Below, in pieces: positions 1 to 5,868 of a DNA stretch of 5,868 nucleotides. Location: assembly GCA_946479015.1 (NCBI GenBank), contig CAMLEQ010000256.1, forward strand, positions 1 to 5,868, written 5' to 3'. The DNA is from an uncultured Gemmatimonadota bacterium (GTDB lineage Bacteria; Gemmatimonadota; Gemmatimonadetes; Gemmatimonadales; Gemmatimonadaceae). Every line of letters starts with the position of its first letter. The stretch's first letter is position 1. Under the pieces are notes generated by a model. The model was not told the origin of the DNA and made no database searches. It saw only the letters and a list, made by a program, of their open reading frames with translations. Made by a program: the position numbers and the translations under genes.

Positions 1-543
1 GATGAGCTTCTTCGCGTCCTCGGACTTCGCCTTGTACTCGATCCCGGCGTAGATGTCCTCCGTGTTCTCGCGGAAGATCACCATGTCCACGTCCTGCGGC
101 GCCTTCACGGGGGAGGGGACCCCCTCGAACCAGCGCACCGGGCGCACGCAGGCGTACAGGTCCAGCTTCTGCCGGAGCGTGACGTTCAGCGACCGGAATC
201 CACCCCCCACCGGCGTCGTGAGCGGCCCCTTGATCGCCACCAGGTGGTGGTCGATGGCCGCGAGGGTGTCGTCGGGGAGCCAGGTGTTGAGCAGGTTCTT
301 CGACTTCTCCCCCGCCAGCACCTCGAACCACACGATGCGCCGGGCGTCGCCGTACGCCTTCTTCACCGCACCGTCGAACACGAGCTGGGAGGCGCGCCAG
401 ATGTCCGGCCCCGTGCCGTCCCCCTCGATGAACGGGATGATCGGCATGTTCGGGACTTGCAGCGCCCCGTCCTTCATCGTGATCGTTTCTCCCTGGGCGG
501 GAGGCTTCAGGTCGCTGTATGCGGGCATGGCGGAGGTCGGCAT
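1..543 (-). CDS. icd: NADP-dependent isocitrate dehydrogenase, N-terminal part (3' end outside window)
   Basis: This TCA-cycle enzyme oxidatively decarboxylates isocitrate to 2-oxoglutarate in the cytoplasm. The minus frame from ATG 543-541 is open for 181 codons to base 1 and is cut by the window edge, where about 420 residues would be expected for the family. It aligns with E. coli Icd, recalled from memory, at a constant offset of +5. Visible motifs are IEGDGTG (39-45), [11 protein letters not shown] (105-115), the active-site loop RSLNVTLRQ (117-125), LYACVRPVR (129-137) and [16 protein letters not shown] (154-169). Substrate-binding residues Ser118, Asn120, Arg124, Arg134 and Arg158 and the catalytic Tyr165 are all present. 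Ser118 corresponds to the AceK phosphorylation site Ser113. A second in-frame ATG at 528 has no ribosome-binding site; the 543 start has a weak GAG about 7 nt upstream. Either start leaves the enzyme core unchanged. The next gene, transcribed divergently, encodes its kinase/phosphatase. Confidence 0.96.
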   Translation of the reverse strand, partial: MPTSAMPAYSDLKPPAQGETITMKDGALQVPNMPIIPFIEGDGTGPDIWRASQLVFDGAVKKAYGDARRIVWFEVLAGEKSKNLLNTWLPDDTLAAIDHHLVAIKGPLTTPVGGGFRSLNVTLRQKLDLYACVRPVRWFEGVPSPVKAPQDVDMVIFRENTEDIYAGIEYKAKSEDAKKLI

Positions 544-593
544 GATTCGTCTCGTGTTGGTACGTGTCGTGTCGGAAACGGCCGTAGAAAGTT
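544..593. promoter_or_regulatory. Divergent icd-aceK intergenic region, presumed promoters for both genes
   Basis: Only 50 bp separate the two annotated start codons, so any promoters and operators for icd (leftward) and aceK (rightward) must overlap here or lie inside the coding ends. It is somewhat richer in A and T than the flanking genes. I could not identify a convincing sigma70 -35/-10 pair on either strand. It contains three copies of CGTGT, at 553-557, 563-567 and 568-572, two of them extended to TCGTGT (552-557, 567-572), which may be binding half-sites or chance. The regulatory role is inferred from gene orientation. Confidence 0.55.
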
Positions 594-2327
594 ATGCCGG
601 GTGACATGATCGGCAACGCCCCCGCGGTCCGCGCCGCCGCGGCGATCCACGACGCGTTCGACGCCTACCACGGCGCCTTTCGCGCGATCACCCGGCGCGC
701 GCGCCAGCGCTTCGAGCAGCGCGACTGGCCGCTCGCGCAGCGCGACGCCGCCGAGCGGCTCGCCATCTACAAGCGCCACCTGGACGCGGTGCTCGCCGTG
801 GTGCGCGACGCGCTCGGCGACGCCGCCACGGATGCTCCCACCTGGCAGGAGGTGCGGTGGCTCCACTCGGCGCTCATCGTGGACCGCGACGACTGCGAGC
901 TGGCCGAGACGTTCTTCAACTCCGTGACGCGCCGGATCTTCACCACGGTGGGGGTGAACCAGCGCGTGGAGTACGTGTTCCCCGACGCCACCCCTGGCGA
1001 GTGGCTGGAGCCGCCGCCGATCCTGCGCCGGTACGCACGGGAGGGGAGCACGGAGGCGGTGGTGCGCCGCATCCTCGGCGACGTGCCGTGGAGCGTCCCC
1101 TGGCGCGACCTCGGCCGCGACGCGGCGCTCGTGGCGGAGCGGGTGCGCGAGGGGGTGTGCGACGCGTGGGGCGACGACGGGTTCGACGCCGTGGAGATGC
1201 TCGAGTCCCCCTTCTTCCGCAACAAGGGGGCGTACCTCGTGGGGCGCATCTGGCGAGGGGACCGGCTCATCCCCCTCCTCCTGCCGCTGCTCAACGACGA
1301 GCGCGGCATTCACGTGGACGCCGTGCTCACGACCTCCGACGAGGCGAGCATCGTGTTCGGCTTCAGCTGGTCGTACTTCCTGGCCGACATCGCCCGCCCC
1401 AGCGCCGCGGTGGAGTTCCTCGCCTCGATCATGCCGCTCAAGCGCACGGACGAGCTGTACACCGCGATCGGCTACAACAAGCACGGCAAGACGGAGCTGT
1501 ACCGGAGCCTGGTGGAGCACCTCCGCGATCCCGCTGCGACGTTCGAGTTCGCGCCGGGGGACGAGGGGCTGGTGATGAGCGTGTTCACGCTCCCCTCGCT
1601 CAACGTGGTGTTCAAGATCATCAAGGACTCCTTCGGCCACCCCAAGCGCACCACGCGCCGGGACGTCATGGCGAAGTACCACCTCGTGTTCGTGCGCGAC
1701 CGCGTGGGGCGGCTGGCCGACGCGCAGGAGTTCGAGCACCTCCAGTTCCCCCGCGCCCGCTTCTCCGACGAGCTGCTGCGGCACCTCGTGGAGGTGGCCG
1801 GGTCCACGGTGCACGCGGACGACGACCGTGTGGTGATCCGCCACCTGTACACCGAGCGGCGGGTGACGCCGCTGAACGTGTACCTGCGGGAGGCGTCGCC
1901 TGAAGCGGCGCGCGACGCGATCGTCGACTATGGCTGGGCGATCAAGGATCTCGCGGCGGCGAACATCTTCACCGGCGACATGCTGCTCAAGAACTTCGGG
2001 GTGAGCCGGCACGGGCGGGTGATCTTCTACGACTACGACGAGCTGTGCCTGCTCACCGACTGCACCTTCCGGTCGCTCCCGCAGCCGCGGAGCCTGGACG
2101 AGGAGCTGTCGGCGGAGCCGTGGTACTACGTGGGGGAGCTGGACGTCTTTCCCGAGGAGTTCGGCGCGTTCATGGTGCCGGCGGGGGAGCTGCGCGAGGC
2201 GTTCCTGGGCGCGCACGCCGATCTGCTCACGGTGGAGTTCTGGCGCGCGATGCAGGAGCGCCAGCGCGCCGGTGAGCTCTCCGACGTCTTCCCGTATCGC
2301 CAGTGCCGGCGGCTCCCGTCCCCATGA
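594..2327 (+). CDS. aceK: Isocitrate dehydrogenase kinase/phosphatase AceK
   Basis: This bifunctional cytoplasmic enzyme phosphorylates isocitrate dehydrogenase to inactivate it, and dephosphorylates it to restore flux into the TCA cycle. The 577-residue product is close in length to E. coli AceK (578 as I recall) and collinear with it. The N-terminal regulatory half contains AETFFNSV (103-110), FFRNKGAYLVG (about 206-216), EASIVFGFSWSYF (about 250-262) and AIGYNKHGKTELYR (about 291-304). The kinase-like half has the ATP lysine in VFKIIKD (Lys341, E. coli Lys336), DRVGRLADAQEFEH, the loop NIFTGDMLLKNFGV (Asp462, Asn467) and the metal site FYDYDEL (Asp480, Asp482; E. coli Asp475, Asp477). No key residue appears to be missing. 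The start is uncertain: ATG 594 has a poor ribosome-binding site, while ATG 606, four codons later, follows GGGTGA at 599-604 and may be the true start. The stop overlaps the next gene by 4 bp. No aceA or aceB is visible nearby. Confidence 0.96.
   Translation: MPGDMIGNAPAVRAAAAIHDAFDAYHGAFRAITRRARQRFEQRDWPLAQRDAAERLAIYKRHLDAVLAVVRDALGDAATDAPTWQEVRWLHSALIVDRDDCELAETFFNSVTRRIFTTVGVNQRVEYVFPDATPGEWLEPPPILRRYAREGSTEAVVRRILGDVPWSVPWRDLGRDAALVAERVREGVCDAWGDDGFDAVEMLESPFFRNKGAYLVGRIWRGDRLIPLLLPLLNDERGIHVDAVLTTSDEASIVFGFSWSYFLADIARPSAAVEFLASIMPLKRTDELYTAIGYNKHGKTELYRSLVEHLRDPAATFEFAPGDEGLVMSVFTLPSLNVVFKIIKDSFGHPKRTTRRDVMAKYHLVFVRDRVGRLADAQEFEHLQFPRARFSDELLRHLVEVAGSTVHADDDRVVIRHLYTERRVTPLNVYLREASPEAARDAIVDYGWAIKDLAAANIFTGDMLLKNFGVSRHGRVIFYDYDELCLLTDCTFRSLPQPRSLDEELSAEPWYYVGELDVFPEEFGAFMVPAGELREAFLGAHADLLTVEFWRAMQERQRAGELSDVFPYRQCRRLPSP
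599..604 (+). promoter_or_regulatory. Possible ribosome-binding site for an internal aceK start at 606
   Basis: GGGTGA, one base before the ATG at 606, matches the 3' part of the extended Shine-Dalgarno GGAGGTGA at workable spacing. The upstream ATG at 594 is preceded only by AGAAAG. If this site is used, AceK is 573 residues and begins MIGNAPAV. Alignment with E. coli AceK does not separate the two starts, since the distances to the conserved FDAxxGxF segment (20 versus 16 residues) are both plausible. Confidence 0.3.
2324..2327 (+). other. ATGA stop/start overlap between aceK and the flavin oxidase
   Basis: The oxidase start ATG (2324-2326) shares bases with the aceK stop TGA (2325-2327). 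This arrangement usually means one transcript and translational coupling, with ribosomes ending aceK re-initiating on the next gene. The upstream bases are C-rich and hold no good Shine-Dalgarno, which fits dependence on coupling. Confidence 0.75.
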
Positions 2328-3502
2328 CCGAGCACGACGTGATCGTCGTCGGCGCCGGGGCGATGGGGAGCGCCGCGGCCTGGCGCCTCGCCGCGCGCGG
2401 CGCGCGCGTCCTGGCGATCGACCGCTGGTCGCCGCCGCACGCGTACGGGTCGACGCACGGCCGCTCGCGGATCATTCGCGAGGCCTACTACGAGCACCCG
2501 TGCTACGTGCCGCTGGTGCGGCGCGCCTACGAGCTGTGGGCGGAGCTGGAGCGCGAGAGCGGCCAGACGCTCTTCCGTCGCACGGGCGGGCTCATGGTGG
2601 GCCCTCCGGACGGGGCGCTGGTCTCGGGGGCGAAGCGGAGCGCGGTGGAGCACGCGCTCCCGCACGAGGAGCTCGACGCGGCGGAGATCCGCCGGCGCTT
2701 CCCCGGCTTCGCCCCCGAGACCGGGATGGTGGGCGTGTGGGAGCCGCGCGCCGGCGTCCTCCACCCCGAGATGTGCGTGCGCGCCATGCTCGATGCCGCC
2801 GCCGGTCACGGCGCCGTGCTCCTCACCGGCGAGCGGGTGGTGCGCTGGATCGTGGAGGGCGGAGTAGGGGACACCATCGGACTCGTGACCGTGGAGACCG
2901 ACCGCGGAGCGCACCGGGCCCGCTCGCTGGTGCTCACCGCCGGCGCGTGGCTCCCGGCGCTCGTGCGAGACGTGCCCCTTCCCCTGGAGGTGGAGCGCCA
3001 GCTCCTGTTCTGGTTCGAGCCGCTGGAGCGCGACAGACGCTGGGCGCCGGAGCGCGCCCCCGTCGCGCTCTGGGAGTACGCGCCGGAGCGGTTCTTCTAC
3101 ACCTTCCCCGACCTGGGCGATGGCGTGAAGATGGGAATCCACCACGAGGGGGAGATCGTGGACCCCGATGCGCCGGTGCTCCCCGCGCGCCCGGAGGAGG
3201 AAGCGCGCGCCCGCGCGCTGATGCGGCGCTTCCTTCCCGGAGCCGCCGGCGCGGTGCGCGAGAGCGTGACGTGTCTCTACACCGACACCCCCGACCGCCA
3301 TTTCCTGATCGACCGCCACCCCAACCACGAGCGCGTGATCCTCGCGAGCCCGTGCTCCGGCCACGGCTTCAAGTTCGCCCCTGCCATCGGCGACCTGATC
3401 GCCGACCTGTGCCTGGAGGAGGGGACGGCGTTCCCGCTCACCCCGTTCTCGCTTTCCCGCTTCTTCCCCCCCGCCCCCCGGTCCCCAGCCCCGAGCCCCT
3501 GA
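2324..3502 (+). CDS. FAD-dependent amine oxidase, monomeric sarcosine oxidase / N-methyltryptophan oxidase family
   Basis: This is a 392-residue flavoenzyme of the DAO/MSOX family, the usual length. Members oxidise the N-methyl or secondary amine of an amino acid, releasing an aldehyde and hydrogen peroxide; sarcosine gives glycine and formaldehyde. Residues 5-33 form the FAD-binding Rossmann fold (VVGAGAMG, with acidic Asp33). GSTHGRSRIIREAY (42-55) holds His45, Arg49 and Arg52 at the same numbers as in Bacillus MSOX. Lys269 in GVKMG matches the oxygen-activating Lys265, and His273 matches His269. Cys317 in TCLYTDTPDRHF matches the covalent flavin attachment Cys315, and Lys350 in SGHGFKF matches Lys348. 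Covalently bound FAD is therefore likely. The substrate cannot be assigned; N-methyltryptophan, sarcosine and pipecolate oxidases share these motifs. ATG 2324 was chosen over GTG 2303 because it begins directly before the first beta strand and forms an ATGA overlap with aceK. The C-terminus, after the family-typical FSLSRF, is a short Pro/Ala/Ser tail. Confidence 0.9.
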   Translation: MTEHDVIVVGAGAMGSAAAWRLAARGARVLAIDRWSPPHAYGSTHGRSRIIREAYYEHPCYVPLVRRAYELWAELERESGQTLFRRTGGLMVGPPDGALVSGAKRSAVEHALPHEELDAAEIRRRFPGFAPETGMVGVWEPRAGVLHPEMCVRAMLDAAAGHGAVLLTGERVVRWIVEGGVGDTIGLVTVETDRGAHRARSLVLTAGAWLPALVRDVPLPLEVERQLLFWFEPLERDRRWAPERAPVALWEYAPERFFYTFPDLGDGVKMGIHHEGEIVDPDAPVLPARPEEEARARALMRRFLPGAAGAVRESVTCLYTDTPDRHFLIDRHPNHERVILASPCSGHGFKFAPAIGDLIADLCLEEGTAFPLTPFSLSRFFPPAPRSPAPSP

Positions 3503-3505
3503 TCA
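3500..3505. other. Abutting convergent stop codons in TGATCA
   Basis: The plus-strand oxidase ends with TGA at 3500-3502 and the minus-strand peptidase ends with TGA read from 3505 to 3503. There is no intergenic base between them. I saw no hairpin with a T-run here, so transcripts from both sides probably run into the opposite gene, or end by a Rho-type or other non-canonical mechanism. The C-rich run just upstream belongs to the oxidase coding tail. Confidence 0.85.
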
Positions 3506-4222
3506 CCCGCCGCCGACGATCCGTTCCACCTCGCTCTTCGTCCCCGCGTACTTGAGCGTGGGGAGCATCGCCTGCAGGGCCGGCGTGCCACGCGCGGGGC
3601 GCACGACGCGCGCGAAGGTGCTCACCACCCACTGGCGCACGTAGGCGCGGTCGTCGTTGAGGTGGCTGGCGAGCAGCGAGAGCGCGTGATCGTTCCCGCG
3701 CGACGCGAGCACGCCCAGCGTGTACGCCACGCGGAGTTGCGTCCCGAGCCGCGTCTCGAGCTCCGCCACGAACGACGTGTCGCCGTGCCGGGCAATGGCG
3801 GAGAGCGCCGCGTTCTGGATCGCGTCGCGGTACGACGGCACCTCCAGCGCGCTCGCCAGGAACTCGCGGCGGCCGGCGCTGTCGATGTCGGCGATGGCGC
3901 CCACCGCGGCGGCGCGTGCCTCGTAGCTCGAGTCGTGCGCCCACGCGTCGCGGGCGAGCGCGAGGGCGCGCGCGCCCCCCACCTGCCCGAGGGACACGAG
4001 CGCCGCCTGGCGAACGGTGGACGACGTGTCGCCGAGGGCCCGCGCGAGTGCCGGGAGCACCAGCTCGGGCGCGAAGCCGCCGAGCGCGCCCGCGGCCTGG
4101 GCGCGCGTGAGGAAGTAGTCCGACCCCGTGGCGGCGTCGGCGAGCGCGCGGGCCGCGGTGGTGTCGTGCGTCCGCTCGGCGAGCTGGCCGATCACCCACC
4201 ACCGGTTCCAGATGTCGGGATC
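3503..4222 (-). other. HEAT-like repeat region of the M1 peptidase
   Basis: The last roughly 239 residues of the peptidase form successive helix-turn-helix units of about 30 residues. They have recurring patterns such as RAQAAGALGG, RQAALVSLGQVGG, EARAAAVGAIADI and RDAIQNAALSAIARHG, and later VRQWVVSTFARV. This resembles HEAT/PBS-lyase-type repeats and occupies the place of the helical C-terminal domain found in many M1 enzymes. A role in substrate gating or protein contact is inference. Confidence 0.7.
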
Positions 4223-5868
4223 GCGCCCGAGCTGCGTCGCGAGCCAGGGGCTGGGCTCATCGAACCGCAGCTGCTTGAGCACGCGATTCCCGTCGTCGAA
4301 CACCACCATGGTGGGCTCGCCGGGGAGCGCGCCGAGGTCGATGGACTGCTCGCGCGCGTCGAGCCACACCTCGCGGGTCACGTCGCCGTGCGTGGTGCCG
4401 ACGCGCACCGTGATCGGCATGCGGTACACCGTGGGGGTGGTGAAGCGCAGCCCGGTGCTGTCCGGCGCCGTGCTGTCCCCCTGCGTCTGCTTCACGGTCA
4501 ACCGCATGGTGCGCGCGCTCGAGTCGTACGCCGCCGTGACCGTCAGCTTCGGGTAGCCCGACTGGTAGAGCCACTCGTCCCAGAACCAGGCGAGGTTCTC
4601 CCCGGTGGCGGCGAGCACCGACTGGCGGAAGTCGTCGGTGGTGGCGTTCCCGTGGGCGTGCCGGGTGAGATACTCGTGCACCGAGGCCCAGAAGCGCTCG
4701 TCCCCCAGGTAGCGGCGCAGCATGCGCAGCACGAGCGCGCCCTTGGGGTAGATGTTGTTCGAGCCGATGGACGCGAGCGGCATGCTGCGCCGCGCGTCGA
4801 TGGCCATGAACTGCCGGTACTCGTCCAGATAGTAGTCGTCGCTCGCCTGCCGGCCGAGCTCGTGCTCCCAGTACGCCCCGGGCATGAACTCGGCGAATCC
4901 CTCGTTCAGCCACATGTTGGCCCAGTTCTCCGTGGTCACGTAATCGCCGAACCACTGATGGGCCAGCTCGTGGGGGATGAGGATGTACTGGTACCACGGC
5001 CGGTCGCGGTAGGCGCGCGCGTCGGGGAGCCAGTCCACGAGCGTGGTGGCGCTCACGTTCTCCATCCCGCCGAAGAAGTCGGCCACGGTGGTCTGCGCGT
5101 ACTTCGCCCACGGGTAGCGCACGCCGGTGAGCTGCGAGTAGACGTCGATCATCCGCGGCGTGACGCTGAACAGCGGGCGCGCGAGGGCGCTGTCCTCGGG
5201 GTAGACGTAGTAGTCCACCGGAATGCCGTGCCACGAGTCGTGCACCCGGTGCAGCGACCCGATCACGAGCGACACGAGGTAGGTGGGCGCCGGCTTGCGC
5301 TGCGACCACCGGACGGTGTGCTGGCCGTGCCCGACCCGGCGGTCGGAGACGAGGCGGCCGTTGGAGACCACGGTGAGGGCGGTGGGCACGGTGGCCGACA
5401 GCTCCCACGTCATCTTGTCGTTCGGGAAGTCGTACGTGGGGAACCAGAGGTGGTTGTTGGTGTCCTCCCCCTGGCTCCAGAGCTGCCGCGGCCGGTGCGG
5501 CCGCCCCTCCGGCTCGATGAAGGTGAGCCCCGCGCCGCTCCGGATCCTGGCGTGGTAGGCGATGGTGAAGCGGACCGTGTCGCCGAACGCGGCGCTCGTG
5601 GGAAGGCGAACCACGAGCGTGTCCCCCCGGTGGTCGGCGCGCAGCACCACGCCGCGGGGGCCGGTGACCCGCTGGATGTCGAGCAGGGCGCCGGCGTCGA
5701 GCACCACCGAGTCCATCGCCGGGCGCCGCGACACGAGCGTGGTGGCCACGCGGCCGTCGAAGCTCGTGGAGTCCCAGCTCACGTTGCGGATCTCGATCCG
5801 CTGGTGGACCAGATCGTAATCGTGCGAGCGGGTGTATCGGTCGTTGGCGATCCGCTCGCCGTTCGACT
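3503..5868 (-). CDS. M1-family zinc metallopeptidase (aminopeptidase N-like) with HEAT-like C-terminus, 5' end outside window
   Basis: This is probably an aminopeptidase that removes N-terminal residues from peptides. The frame stays open to the right edge, and its first visible residues (such as DYDLVHQRIEIRN) look like an M1 N-terminal beta domain, so the GTG at 5782 is not the real start. 787 residues are visible; numbers count from the first full codon (base 5866). The substrate-binding motif GGMEN is at 266-270. The zinc site HELAH (His299, Glu300, His303) is followed after 18 residues by Glu322 in NEGFAE, the classic gluzincin spacing. Tyr373 in IYPKGA matches the transition-state tyrosine of the family. 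The catalytic part ends near FWDEWLYQSGYP (about 428-439), followed by a beta-rich segment. From about 549 to the end it is built of alanine-rich helical pairs resembling HEAT repeats (for example STVRQAALVSLGQVGG). Any signal peptide would lie outside the window, so its location is unknown. It converges on the oxidase with no spacer. Confidence 0.94.
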   Translation of the reverse strand, partial: SNGERIANDRYTRSHDYDLVHQRIEIRNVSWDSTSFDGRVATTLVSRRPAMDSVVLDAGALLDIQRVTGPRGVVLRADHRGDTLVVRLPTSAAFGDTVRFTIAYHARIRSGAGLTFIEPEGRPHRPRQLWSQGEDTNNHLWFPTYDFPNDKMTWELSATVPTALTVVSNGRLVSDRRVGHGQHTVRWSQRKPAPTYLVSLVIGSLHRVHDSWHGIPVDYYVYPEDSALARPLFSVTPRMIDVYSQLTGVRYPWAKYAQTTVADFFGGMENVSATTLVDWLPDARAYRDRPWYQYILIPHELAHQWFGDYVTTENWANMWLNEGFAEFMPGAYWEHELGRQASDDYYLDEYRQFMAIDARRSMPLASIGSNNIYPKGALVLRMLRRYLGDERFWASVHEYLTRHAHGNATTDDFRQSVLAATGENLAWFWDEWLYQSGYPKLTVTAAYDSSARTMRLTVKQTQGDSTAPDSTGLRFTTPTVYRMPITVRVGTTHGDVTREVWLDAREQSIDLGALPGEPTMVVFDDGNRVLKQLRFDEPSPWLATQLGRDPDIWNRWWVIGQLAERTHDTTAARALADAATGSDYFLTRAQAAGALGGFAPELVLPALARALGDTSSTVRQAALVSLGQVGGARALALARDAWAHDSSYEARAAAVGAIADIDSAGRREFLASALEVPSYRDAIQNAALSAIARHGDTSFVAELETRLGTQLRVAYTLGVLASRGNDHALSLLASHLNDDRAYVRQWVVSTFARVVRPARGTPALQAMLPTLKYAGTKSEVERIVGGG

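Noticed and set aside
53..604. Plus-strand open frame opposite icd reaching into aceK
   Set aside because: It is antisense to a strongly conserved isocitrate dehydrogenase and has no recognisable protein features.
507..2216. Long minus-strand open frame (569 codons) opposite aceK
   Set aside because: Its product is an Arg/His/Val/Glu-rich low-complexity translation typical of an antisense frame in GC-rich DNA, while the plus strand here encodes an unmistakable AceK.
2303..2305. GTG as an upstream start of the flavin oxidase
   Set aside because: It would add seven Pro/Ala-rich residues before the Rossmann strand and lose the ATGA coupling; ATG 2324 fits the family better.
2126..3364. Minus-strand open frame of 412 codons opposite the end of aceK and the oxidase
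   Set aside because: Antisense shadow: no recognisable domain, biased composition, and both sense genes carry conserved catalytic motifs.
3464..3500. C-rich run as a transcription terminator
   Set aside because: It has no matching G-rich arm to form a hairpin and no T-run on either strand; it is the coding tail of the oxidase.
2272..3555. Plus-strand open frame of 427 codons overlapping the oxidase in another frame
   Set aside because: Arg/Ala/Pro-rich frame-shifted translation of the oxidase gene with no family motifs.
4257..5408. Minus-strand frame of 383 codons within the M1 peptidase gene
   Set aside because: Alternative frame of the peptidase, Arg/Pro/His-rich; the zinc-site motif lies in the other frame.
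5780..5782. GTG as the start codon of the M1 peptidase
   Set aside because: The same frame remains open for 28 more codons to the window edge, and those residues read as a normal M1 N-terminal strand, so the true start is outside the window.

Overview
This window is a GC-rich, gene-dense bacterial chromosome segment with four protein-coding genes and almost no intergenic DNA. The genes are isocitrate dehydrogenase (icd, N-terminal part only, minus strand), isocitrate dehydrogenase kinase/phosphatase (aceK, plus), an FAD-dependent amine oxidase of the monomeric sarcosine oxidase / N-methyltryptophan oxidase family (plus), and a large M1-family zinc metallopeptidase with a HEAT-like C-terminus (minus, start outside the window). 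The very high third-position GC creates long antisense shadow ORFs, which I have left out. The taxon cannot be fixed from the sequence. The base composition and the M1 peptidase with a HEAT-like tail would suit Gemmatimonadota or a similar high-GC phylum. AceK is best known from Proteobacteria, so a proteobacterial host is also possible.

Layout: bases 1-543 hold the first 181 residues of icd, read leftwards and cut by the window edge. Bases 544-593 are a 50-bp divergent intergenic region that must serve both icd and aceK. aceK runs rightwards (594-2327). Its stop codon overlaps the start of the flavin oxidase (2324-3502) in an ATGA junction, so the two are probably co-transcribed and translationally coupled. 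The oxidase meets the M1 peptidase gene head-on with no spacer: the two stop codons lie back to back in TGATCA at 3500-3505. The peptidase frame stays open through the right edge, so the gene is truncated at its 5' end.

How the genes fit together: AceK reversibly phosphorylates isocitrate dehydrogenase and so controls the split between the TCA cycle and the glyoxylate bypass. Here the regulatory enzyme sits divergently beside its own substrate gene, not at the end of an aceBAK operon as in E. coli. The icd fragment keeps the serine that AceK modifies (Ser118 here, Ser113 in E. coli), and AceK keeps its ATP-site and metal-site residues, so the regulatory pair looks intact. The link to the flavin oxidase is unexplained; the ATGA coupling is the only evidence that they work together. 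The peptidase looks functionally unrelated. I saw no RNA genes, mobile elements, CRISPR arrays or long repeats, and no convincing undescribed multi-gene system.
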